From: Ziziphus jujuba
Taxonomy: Eukaryota > Streptophyta > Magnoliopsida > Rosales > Rhamnaceae
DNA length: 64,000 bases
NCBI RefSeq assembly: GCF_031755915.1
Contig: NC_083388.1
Coordinates: forward strand, 29,680,001-29,744,000
Direction of reading: 5' to 3'
Numbering within the stretch: the first letter of the stretch is position 1; each line of letters starts with the position of its first letter. This document shows positions 55,983-64,000 of this stretch, one piece after another. Both the position numbers and the translations under genes were made by a program. Below the pieces are notes generated by a model. The model was not told where the DNA came from. It ran no database searches and saw only the letters and a program-made list of their open reading frames with translations.

Positions 55983-56929
55983 CTAGAAATTCATTTCGGA
56001 CAATTGAAACTTCTCAAACTGTTTCTTTTTTGTTCCAAAATAACAGATGCTAAGAAGAGCAAAAGTCCTTAGATACATAATGGATCTTGAAGTACTATTT
56101 CCCCATCCCCCTAACCAAATCCACCTACATTAGGATTGCTCGTTACTGGTTGATCAAGTTTGATGGATTCTCCCTCTGAAGCAAGAATTTATGGTCCTAG
56201 AGGGATAATATCAACTACTTGACATCCATCTGATGCATCCACTATGGTTATTTCGTATCCCGCTTTTTCTTTTCATATGATTTTACTTACTATACCTGAC
56301 ACTGTAGCATTATAAACATTATTGTTACTCTTGCTTCCGTCGGGATAAATCTGACCCCGTCCCCTGTTACCGCCTACGTATGAGGGATATTTTAAGAAAT
56401 GCACATCTTTCTTAGTAGCGGGTTCCGGAGAAAGAATAGGAAAGGTGATTTCCCTATATTTCTAACCAGGAACAAGGCCTATCACACGAATATTTTTTTT
56501 AGTGGGATGATAGCTCTAAAAAGATAGATTGCCTATCTTTTCTTTAATCTCGAGCGAAATATGATCAGGAAGGGCTAATTCAAACCCTTCATGTAAAATA
56601 AGAACAGCCTCTACATTCAAAGCTCCTTTTTTACTATTAGCAAGAACTTATTTCAGTTGTAGATCATAATGAATTTGAACAACTGCTTCAAATATAGTAT
56701 CAAGAAGTACCACATGTGGAACCTCGATATCCATGGGCTTATTGGCTAAATGGCAATTCGCATATAAAATACGGCTGGTCGCTTCTCATGGATTTTCATA
56801 ATCCTGCTGTGCAAAAATGGGATATGCATTCGAAATGGGTGCCCAAGTTATTATATATGTCATGAGCAAGATGGAAATAGATCGAGTAATCCCTTCCTTT
56901 ATCCACGAAAAGGTATTTCTAGTTTGCAT
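55983..56929 (-). pseudogene. petA: petA (cytochrome f), nuclear pseudogene
   Basis: The reverse strand starts [20 protein letters not shown] at ATG 56929 and ends KKKQF...LSEMNF with TAG at 55983-55985. Length is 947 bp against about 963 bp for an intact gene, owing to a deletion near the C-terminal membrane anchor that shifts the frame. Several stops interrupt it, for example after DYENP, LQLK, GNLSF, LVPG and SKII. The heme-binding CxxCH motif reads YANCH, so its first cysteine is gone. Cytochrome f is the c-type heme subunit of the b6f complex. This copy is a relic. Confidence 0.93.
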
Positions 56930-57137
56930 GGTCCAATCATTGATCCTGAAAATTTCTACAATAAAATTAGATAAGTCGCTAGTATAGTTCCCTATCTATG
57001 ATTTTGATATTTGCTGAAATAATTTAACTGGAACATTAAAGGAAGCCCCCATATGGGTAGAAAGAATAAGTATAATTTTGAATGGGTTGCTTATGTACAA
57101 AGTAACAAGCATTATAATTGAATCGATCTATCATTTT

Positions 57138-57833
57138 TCAATCATTCATTGAATGATAAATGACTACAAGTGATAGAGATACACGATTTAAATAAGAAAA
57201 GATCCAATATTTAAAAATGGTATATATAAAATGACTGGAAAATTAGAAAGAAGACCTCATATAATTTGATCATTATGAGCAAATCCAAGATCTTTGTAGA
57301 CAGAGCCAATCATTAGTTCCCAACCATGTGGCGAATGGAATCCTATACACAAATCAGTTAATAAAAGAATAGAAAATGCTTTTATTGTGTCGGTTAAGTT
57401 ATATAAGAATTCTTCAACCCAAGAGTTAAGAAAAACAAGTTCGTCATTTCCTAGAATAGAATAACCGCTTAGAATAACGAAAGAGATTATATTTTGTCGA
57501 GAAATAAAAAAACATATTCATACGATTCTCATTGTACATTTCTCTCACTTGGATCATTTCTTTGTAGATTCCATGGTGAGGCTTTGGTAAATGTGTTTCC
57601 GGGTATTCCTTTATCATTTCGTCCAAAAGAGAGTGTTCTTCTAATTCTATGAATTTTTTTAGAATACTTTTTTCTTGAATATCATTCAAAAAATTTTGCG
57701 AGTGTCTAGTATGCCACCAATTAGTAACCCAAGATACCATACTTTTATTAAATGAGAGAGAGAGATCCACCAAGGCAAAAATACTATAAATGAAAGTTGT
57801 GCTACATAAAAAAGAGGATTCTTGAGTTTTCAT
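57138..57833 (-). pseudogene. cemA: cemA (ycf10) envelope protein, nuclear pseudogene
   Basis: From about ATG 57833 the frame reads [17 protein letters not shown], then [15 protein letters not shown] and [12 protein letters not shown]. It is interrupted by a frameshift near 57450. The other frame continues [40 protein letters not shown] and [12 protein letters not shown], followed by a TGA, and ends at 57138. Total length of about 696 bp is near normal (about 690 bp). In the plastid the protein lies in the inner envelope. Order between ycf4 and petA is as in plastomes. Confidence 0.92.
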
Positions 57834-57877
57834 TTTTTCCCTCTTGCTAAGAAAGTTGTCGTTCTTCACTTCTTGTT

Positions 57878-58431
57878 TCAAAATACTTCAATCGGTACAT
57901 GCAAGAAATAGGCCAATTCGGCAGCTTTTTACTCAATTTCTCATAGAGTCAAATTCTTATTAGTACGTGTCACGGGAATGGACCTTGGCCTCTGATTTCC
58001 ATACAAAGGGTGTGATGAGCATAAATACCCTCTCTAACTTCTATTCTGATGGATTGAATGTCTTTCATAAGAAATCGAAGGAAGATGTGATGATTTCTTT
58101 CCAGGAATTCCCCAACGAAAAATACACACTATTCCTTCTTTTATATCGAATCGATCATAACCACTACCTACATTCCACGAAATTGTGCGCCATAAATAGG
58201 AACTAATAAAATGACCTACGATTCTGTAGAAAGACATCATGATCCCTTGTGGAAAAAAATTATTTGCTGAGAGGGAACTAATGATATAAAATTCCTACCA
58301 AAATAACTAGAAGTTCCAACCAATAAAAATCCTAATGAACCTAAAAAAAGGATAAAGGCCCAGCAGAAATTACTCATTTTTCAAGACCCCGCTATAAGTT
58401 CTATCCATATATGATATGATCGCCAACTCAT
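57878..58431 (-). pseudogene. ycf4: ycf4 (photosystem I assembly), nuclear pseudogene
   Basis: ATG 58431 begins MSWRSYHIWIELIAGS followed by a TGA in place of a CGA arginine. The frame shifts near 58345 and again downstream. Recognisable parts are [40 protein letters not shown] and the end HVPIEVF with TGA at 57878-57880. Total length of 554 bp is within a base of the normal 555 bp. It is non-functional. Confidence 0.92.
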
Positions 58432-58856
58432 ACTATACTAGATCTACTTGCATTTTATTGAAATTGGGGAATAACCAAAAAAAAATTTACTTTTATTTTT
58501 TTGTTTCGGAAGTAACTCTCATCAACTAGCACTGTTATCATGTGAACTTTTAGGAGTAATTTATCGAATTGCCTAGATCTAAGCTAAAATACGAACATCC
58601 CTTTCATATGATATCTTATAGATATCCACATACATATATTGATTTTACAATTTAGAAATTCATCCCAATATCGATCCATTTGAAAATAGCTCTAATTAAA
58701 TTACTCATATATCATGTGTAACACTCATATGCGCTTATGCTCGAAAGAAGCCACACATTATACCATATTATAATAAATAGATAACCGTGCTATGATTCAC
58801 GTAAGTCTTGAAAAAAAAAAAAAAGATAAGATTTTGCCCCATCGTATTTAAATTTT

Positions 58857-58967
58857 TTATTTTTTATTTTTTTGAACATGAAGGGTTAAAGAAACCATTG
58901 CAATTGCCGGAAAAACTAAGCCCACTAAAGGCACAAAAATAGAGGGTAAGGTGTTAAGAATTTTCAT
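58857..58967 (-). pseudogene. psaI: psaI (photosystem I subunit VIII), nuclear copy with open frame
   Basis: ATG 58967 opens a frame of 36 codons and TAA, the normal psaI length. It contains the conserved [16 protein letters not shown] membrane segment and ends LHVQKNKK. It has no stop or frameshift, in contrast to its neighbours, but several substitutions. Since it is only 111 bp, an open frame by chance survival is plausible. It lies in a decayed NUPT without plastid transcription signals, so I list it as pseudogene. Confidence 0.85.
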
Positions 58968-59913
58968 AGAATGGGTACTTTGATTTAATATTTGATTTGT
59001 ACCTATTATTTATTGTTATATTAATCTTTTAACCTATTATAAAGAGATCTTATAATGCATATAATAATTATACTATTATACGGAGTATACCTAAGTGAGT
59101 ATATACACTAATTAATATTAATTATTAATATAGGGTATATAATGTATATATACTAAGATATAATAAAATAAGATAATAAAATAAGGATATAATAAGGAGT
59201 CTATAATATAAGAGTCTATATACTAATATATATATATATTTAATATATATTAAAGAAATATTTAATATATATTAAATAAAAAAAAAGAAAATATTATAAG
59301 TCTATAAAGTATATAATAGACTAGAATATACTAAGTACATATATAATATAATTAATTTAAATCGAAAGTGTAAATATGTAAATAAAATAAGTAAATAAAT
59401 GGGCTTATTCATCTTTCTACATGCAATATATGTATGATAATTCACTTTTTTATTATATTCATTATTTATTTTTATTATTCTTCTTTTTTCTTTTTCCCTT
59501 CATCAAAAAATTCGTTATAATACGATCCAACAAAAGAGATTCTTAGTAAAATTGGGGATTCTTGAGGGATATAGAAAGATGCAGGACCCCTTTGCCCAAT
59601 TTCATGGATGAAAGAGATAGAATTCGCTCTTTTTATTTTGTTTGATAGAGATCTCCTGACCTAATTAGTAATCAAGGCTATCGATAAAAAAAAAAAAAGT
59701 ATCCGCATGATTCTTTTTCCAATTTAATCTTATGTTACCAAAGAAAAATCCATTCTTGGAATTTTGACTTTGCTTCCTATAAACTAAATAACTACTTGGT
59801 TACCACAAAACAAGTAATAAATTTTTAACTTTATTAAATTTAATAATTTATTAAATATTAAATCAAGGATAAGGATATATGGCTCTCCTTAATTTTATTT
59901 TTGATTTCATTTT
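58968..59913. other. accD-psaI spacer, nuclear copy
   Basis: This very AT-rich plastid intergenic DNA has TA-rich runs around 59220-59280. I see no gene in it. Confidence 0.7.
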
Positions 59914-61341
59914 TCAATTCAAAGGAAAGAAAGCATGGAGTCGAAATAACTCACTCAGAATGCCTTGTAAAGGATTACGTGGTATGATTGGATCAAATAA
60001 GCCCTTAGGGAACAAATATTCAGCCTCTTGTGAACCCTCGGGTACTATCTTTTACAATGTTTGTTCAGTTACTCTTTTACCCGCAAATGCAATATAGGCA
60101 TTTGGTTCGGCAATAATGATATCTTCCAACATACCAAAACTAGTTGTCACCCCACCTGTAGTATGAGATGAAAGGATTGATGCATATAATAACTTATTAC
60201 TTGATTGATAATAATATAAAGCAAAATATATTTTGGCCATTTGCATAAAGCTCAAACTTCCTTCTTGCATACGTGCTCCTCCAGAAGCACACTAGAATAA
60301 GAGGTAAAAATTTATTGGTAGCATGTTCGATCAAATGTATGATTTTCTCGCCCACTACCAATCCCATACTACCCCCCAAAAACTGAAAATCCATAACCTC
60401 GATTGCTACAAGAATACCATTTAGTCGACCTATGCCTATTTAAACAGCATCAATTAATCCTATCATTCTTTGATTAAAATCAATATGATCTTTATAAGGT
60501 TCCTCCCGCGAATGAAATTTTATGGGATTCCTAGAGATCATGTCTTCATCCAAAGGCTCCCAAGTACCTGGATCAACAAAACTTTCGATTCTATCTGAAC
60601 GAGTCATTTTCAAATGACATCCACAATGTTCACAAATATGCATTTGAAATTTACAAAATTTCTTATAATTTGTATTTTTTAGTTATCTCTAAATCACTTT
60701 TTCTATCTCTTATTTGTATTTGATTCAGAGAAAATGCTAAATCATTTTTTCTTTCTCTTATTTCAGCTAAAGCTTTCTTTAATTTGTTTTCTTTCAAAAT
60801 TTTATTTAATTTTAATTTGTTTTCTTTTAGTTGAGTTAAAGCTCTCTTAAATCCCTTTTTATTTTTCTTATTTCAGTTAGAGCCATCTTGAACTCTCTTT
60901 TTCTTAGATTTTTTGCACTATCATCCGTACTGTTCGTATACTGGAACTCCTGCTTTTACTACTCTTATCGCTTTTGCCACGAATGTAACTATAAATGTAA
61001 CTGTTATTGGAATTGACACCGCTACTTAAAATATAACGATTAGTACTGATTTGAGAATGAAGATAGCTGTCAATGCAATTAGTAATGGGATTATTCCAAC
61101 TATATCTACTATCATACATGTAATGATAATAGCGAGGATCGTCACTCTTAGATACATTATCTAGATAACTAGAATTCTGATAACTATAAAAAAAACTTTT
61201 TAGTGCACTTAGAAAAGAATGATCGGTGTCAGTCTCAAAATTTTGATTTTCAATATCAAAATATATGGAGTAATGGTCCCTATTACTACTCCTAGAGAAA
61301 AAAGTTTGATCAGATATGAAATTTTGAATGTACCTCCTAAT
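59914..61341 (-). pseudogene. accD: accD (acetyl-CoA carboxylase beta), 5'-truncated pseudogene
   Basis: The minus strand carries the plastid carboxyltransferase beta subunit. The N-terminal low-conservation part (SIYFDIENQNFETDTDHSFL, SYRYSWNN-like) covers about 60904-61341 and is cut at 61341 by copia I, so the start codon is missing. The zinc finger near 60600-60650 keeps only its second pair (CEHC); the first CxxC is deleted. Then follow [38 protein letters not shown] and [10 protein letters not shown] segments, in several frames. The end [10 protein letters not shown] and HAFFPLN is followed by TGA at 59914-59916. A true accD in the genome (absent in grasses) is implied. Confidence 0.93.
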
Positions 61342-62374
61342 TGTTGAAGTGTGGCAATTTTGCCACTTGATGGTGCATGTCACCGGCTAGCATGCACACC
61401 TTGGTATCAAATCCTTTCCTTTTATGAGTTTATATTTTTTTGTATGTTTTAATTTATGCAAGGTATATTTTGATAATGTTTTATGCCTAAGTTATGTATG
61501 CAAAAGTATACGCAAAATTATGCACAAAAGAGTAGGAATGTTATGCTTGAAATGCCTATGGTGCTGGATTCATAATTTCCAGCAACATAGTTCTACTATT
61601 TATCTTATATCTCAGGTTGCAAATGGATTTTTGGGCTGAAATTTTGAGAGATGTCTACAGACATATATAGAAGACTGTGGTTCAAATTTCAGGTCCAAAT
61701 GTGATGGGAAAGTCCATTTTCTATTCCAAACAGATTGCTGTATCTGATGGGCCCAGTATGCAGAGTATGGGTCAGTTTTGGAGCTGTTTGGCCATGATCC
61801 GGTTCCAGAACATTCCTAGCTCTTGGAACAATATTTATTGATGACCAAGGATGTTTCCAACCAAGTTTCATAGGTAGATACAAAGGGAAACTAAGTAGGT
61901 GAAGCTAGTTTGGTTGTTTACCCAAACTAGTTAAACAATAGGAACTTAGTTCAAACCATGTGCCACCTTTTACTATATTTGGAATGGACATGTTGCAGCT
62001 GTTTTTGACCTATTTTGTGTATGAAAAGTTAGGTGTTGACCATTTTACTTTTTAAATTTCAAATACTTTACTCATTTTGTAAGCTCACATGCTTGGCATG
62101 TGTGAACTAGTTGTAATTTCAAGCTTATATAGTAAAATGAATGAAATGGCTACATATCTAAGCCTTATTTTCAAAAGCCAACGTGTTCCTCTTCTTCTTA
62201 TCTCTTCTTCCACACCTTAGAACACTTTAGGAACCCTAAAAACCAGAAAACACCATAACCAAAACCTAAAAACACAACTCACACACAACCATTCCCAAGA
62301 GCATCACCAAAAGCTTGCTTGTTGCTAACACTTCAAGCTAGCTTGCTCTTGGTCATAACCTTCTCACCCCAACA
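61342..62374 (+). repeat. 5' LTR of copia I
   Basis: This 1033-bp LTR starts TGTTGAAGTGTGGC and ends CACCCCAACA. It matches the LTRs of copia H nearly throughout. Confidence 0.92.
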
Positions 62375-62377
62375 AAG

Positions 62378-62389
62378 TGGTATCAGAGC
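62378..62389 (+). other. Primer binding site of copia I
   Basis: TGGTATCAGAGC, 3 bp after the LTR. Confidence 0.88.
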
Positions 62390-62508
62390 AAGGCACAGTT
62401 TTGTAAGATTTTTGAGGTTTTTGGGCTGGTTCGTTCCTTGAGAGTGAAGAGATACTTGAAAGCACAAATATTTTTTTATATTCCTTCATACTAGAAAGCA
62501 ACATTCAC

Positions 62509-63477
62509 ATGGCTTCTTCAAGTTTTTCAACTCCTTCTCCTCCTATCTTCAATGGGGAGAACTACAACATTTGGAGTATCAAGATGCAAGCCTACTTGAA
62601 GGCTTATGGTCTTTGGGAGGTCACCATAAATCCCCAAGAACCCGAGCCTTTGAGACAAGGGGCAATGGTCAACCAAATCAAGCACCATGAGGAGGAATTG
62701 GCTAAAGGTTTCAAGGCTCTCACCGCCATTCATTCTTGTATTAATGATACTATTTTCACAAGGATAATGGCATGTGAGAGTGCCAAAGAAGCTTGGGACA
62801 AACTTCAAGATGAGTTCCAAGGGAGTGCAAGGACAAGGCAAATGCAAATCCTTAACCTAAGGAGGGAGTTTGAGACTATCAAGATGAAAGACAAAGAAAC
62901 GGTTAAGGAGTTCACCACAAGGCTTCTTAATGTGGTGAATCAAATTAGGGTGCTAGGTGAAAGATTAAGTGACCAAAGGATTGTGGAGAAGGTGTTGGTC
63001 TCCTTGCCCGAGAGGTTTGAAGCTAAGATATCTTCATTGGAGGAGTCAAGGAACCTAAATGAAATTTCCTTGACCGAGTTGGTGAATGCCTTGCAAGCTA
63101 CGGAGCAAAGGAGGAGGATTAGACATGAAGAATCAATGGAGGCTGCATTTGTGTCTAAACAACATCAAAAGACACAAAATCCAAAGAAGAACAAGCTTAA
63201 GGTCACAAAGGAGAAAGGTGAAACTAGCAAAACCGAGAGGAAGTCCTATGAACCTTGTCACCATTGCAAGAAGAAAGGTCATCATCCAAGAAGGTGTTGG
63301 TGGAGGCCGGATGCATTTTGCCATAAATGCCAACAAAAGGGTCATGTGGAGAGAGTATGCAAGGTAAACAAGAAAGATAAGCAACAAGCAAATGTTGCTA
63401 AAGATAATGCAAGTGATAGTGAATCCGAAGAGTTGTTTGTTGCTACTTGTTTTAGTAGCATCAAGAATGATAAATGA
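62509..63477 (+). CDS. Copia Gag, intact 322-aa ORF
   Basis: ATG 62509 (MASSSFSTPSPPIFNGENYN) lies 119 bp after the PBS. The protein has the copia Gag layout: N-terminal FNGENYNIWSIKMQAYL (DUF4219-type) near residues 14-30, a UBN2-like middle (AKEAWDKLQDEFQGS...LLNVVNQIRVLGERLSD), then a basic stretch and two CCHC zinc knuckles, CHHCKKKGHHPRRC and CHKCQQKGHVERVC, near residues 249-288, which bind element RNA. It ends in TGA 63475-63477, with the protease continuing in the same frame. The Gag of copia H has two lesions near its start, whereas this one is open, so it could still form particles if expressed. Whether TGA is a natural gag-pol boundary or a lesion is unclear. Confidence 0.9.
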   Translation: MASSSFSTPSPPIFNGENYNIWSIKMQAYLKAYGLWEVTINPQEPEPLRQGAMVNQIKHHEEELAKGFKALTAIHSCINDTIFTRIMACESAKEAWDKLQDEFQGSARTRQMQILNLRREFETIKMKDKETVKEFTTRLLNVVNQIRVLGERLSDQRIVEKVLVSLPERFEAKISSLEESRNLNEISLTELVNALQATEQRRRIRHEESMEAAFVSKQHQKTQNPKKNKLKVTKEKGETSKTERKSYEPCHHCKKKGHHPRRCWWRPDAFCHKCQQKGHVERVCKVNKKDKQQANVAKDNASDSESEELFVATCFSSIKNDK

Positions 63478-64000
63478 TGGATCATTGATAGTGGAGCAAC
63501 ACACCATATGTCTCACAAGCATGAGTGGTTCACAAACTTGGATAGGAGCAGCCACAACAAAGTCAAAATTGGAAATGGAGCCTTGATGGAAGTGAAAGGC
63601 AAAGGAGATGTGGTGATACACACCACCAAAGGTATCAAAACTATCCATGATGTTCTCTATGTACCTTCTTTATGTGAGAACTTACTTAGTGTAGGTCAAA
63701 TGCTTGAGAACAAATATGCATTACACTTCTCAAACATGACATGCACTATATTGATCCACATGGAAATGAATTAATGTGTGTTGGAATGAAGAACAAGAAT
63801 TTTAGGTTGAATATGGATGAAAATGGTGCATCGGTTGCATTGAACACCAAAGTTGAGAACACCTCTCAACTTTGGCATAAAAGACTAGGCCATGCTAGCT
63901 TTAAGTCATTGGTAGGCACACATGAACTTGTTAGAGACATGCCATTGGTGGAGAAGCAAGAACATGTGTGTGAAGTGTGTCAAAAAGGAAAGCATACTAG
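63478..64000 (+). pseudogene. Copia I protease and pre-integrase, broken and cut by window end
   Basis: Directly after the Gag TGA, in frame, comes WIIDSGATHHMSHKHEWF, the copia protease active site (DSG). It continues with VLYVPSLCENLLSVGQML. A 1-bp loss near 63750, relative to copia H, shifts the frame and gives a stop at about 63774. The other frame goes on with LMCVGMKNKNF and the GAG-pre-integrase segment LWHKRLGHASFKSL to the window end. The rest of pol lies outside. Confidence 0.88.

Larger units (their letters stand above)
55173..61341. other. NUPT-2: plastid DNA, psbJ to accD
   Basis: This 6.2-kb block is collinear with the plastid psbJ-petA-cemA-ycf4-psaI-accD region in reverse. 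All larger genes are broken. The left end is exactly at the LTR of gypsy F within psbJ. The right end is cut inside accD by copia I. Spacers (55290-55982 petA-psbJ; 56930-57137 cemA-petA; 58432-58856 psaI-ycf4; 58968-59913 accD-psaI) are AT-rich plastid intergenic DNA without visible genes. Confidence 0.93.
61342..64000 (+). mobile_element. Copia I, 5' part, same family as copia H
   Basis: This plus-strand copia runs off the window end. It has a 5' LTR (61342-62374), PBS, short leader, an intact Gag and the start of pol. It is inserted in the accD copy of NUPT-2. CTAAT (61337-61341) is the candidate target duplication, with the other side outside the window. Confidence 0.92.

Overview
The window is a nest of LTR retrotransposons in a plant nuclear genome, with two stretches of decayed plastid DNA (NUPTs). 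I see no functional host gene. The retained accD rules out grasses, which have lost it, and points to a eudicot or other accD-bearing angiosperm. Most coding sequence is gag-pol of Ty3/gypsy and Ty1/copia elements in several states of decay.

Layout: (1) 1-3276, left-truncated gypsy element A (+). (2) 3277-4455, end of a copia element (-). (3) 4456-7948, NUPT-1 (petD, petB, psbH on -; psbN on +), all pseudogenes. (4) 7949-14283, gypsy B (+), non-autonomous, with one intact 978-codon ORF. (5) 14284 to about 17115, very old copia pol. (6) About 17116-18768, AT-rich DNA with a diverged 442-bp-period duplication. (7) 18774-26811, gypsy C (-), complete with RT, RNase H and integrase, TSD CCAAT. (8) 26951-33356, old gypsy E (-). 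(9) 33357-35893, copia G (-), inserted in the LTR of E and fused to (10) gypsy F (-) at 35894. (11) The 5' LTR of F lies in three pieces (40444-41040, 47223-47452, 54927-55172), split by copia H (41041-47217, TSD CTACC) and gypsy D (47453-54921, TSD GTATC). D is itself split by an antisense solo LTR (50696-51832, TSD GGTGT). (12) 55173-61341, NUPT-2 (psbJ tail, petA, cemA, ycf4, psaI, accD). (13) From 61342 to the window end, copia I (+), inserted in accD.

The gypsy elements A-F form one lineage. They share a tRNA-iMet-type primer site, LTRs starting TGATG and ending CGTATCA, and a pol frame that runs through the polypurine tract into the 3' LTR. That last trait is known from centromeric (CRM) chromoviruses, so the locus may be pericentromeric (inference).

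The most notable observation is that B and D are two independent copies of the same rearranged, roughly 6.33-kb non-autonomous element. Its ORF keeps gag and protease, lacks the RT, RNase H and integrase catalytic cores, duplicates a linker, and splices a scrap of integrase to a scrap of RT and then to the integrase tail. It must have been mobilised in trans, and C-like relatives supply the missing domains.

NUPT-1 and NUPT-2 are in the same orientation and order as in a plastome, so they probably are the two flanks of one large NUPT whose middle (psbT-psbB ... psbE-psbL) was replaced by retrotransposons. Coordinates of element ends come from reading LTR termini, target duplications, PBS and PPT directly. 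Family assignments are from memory of the families, without database searches.
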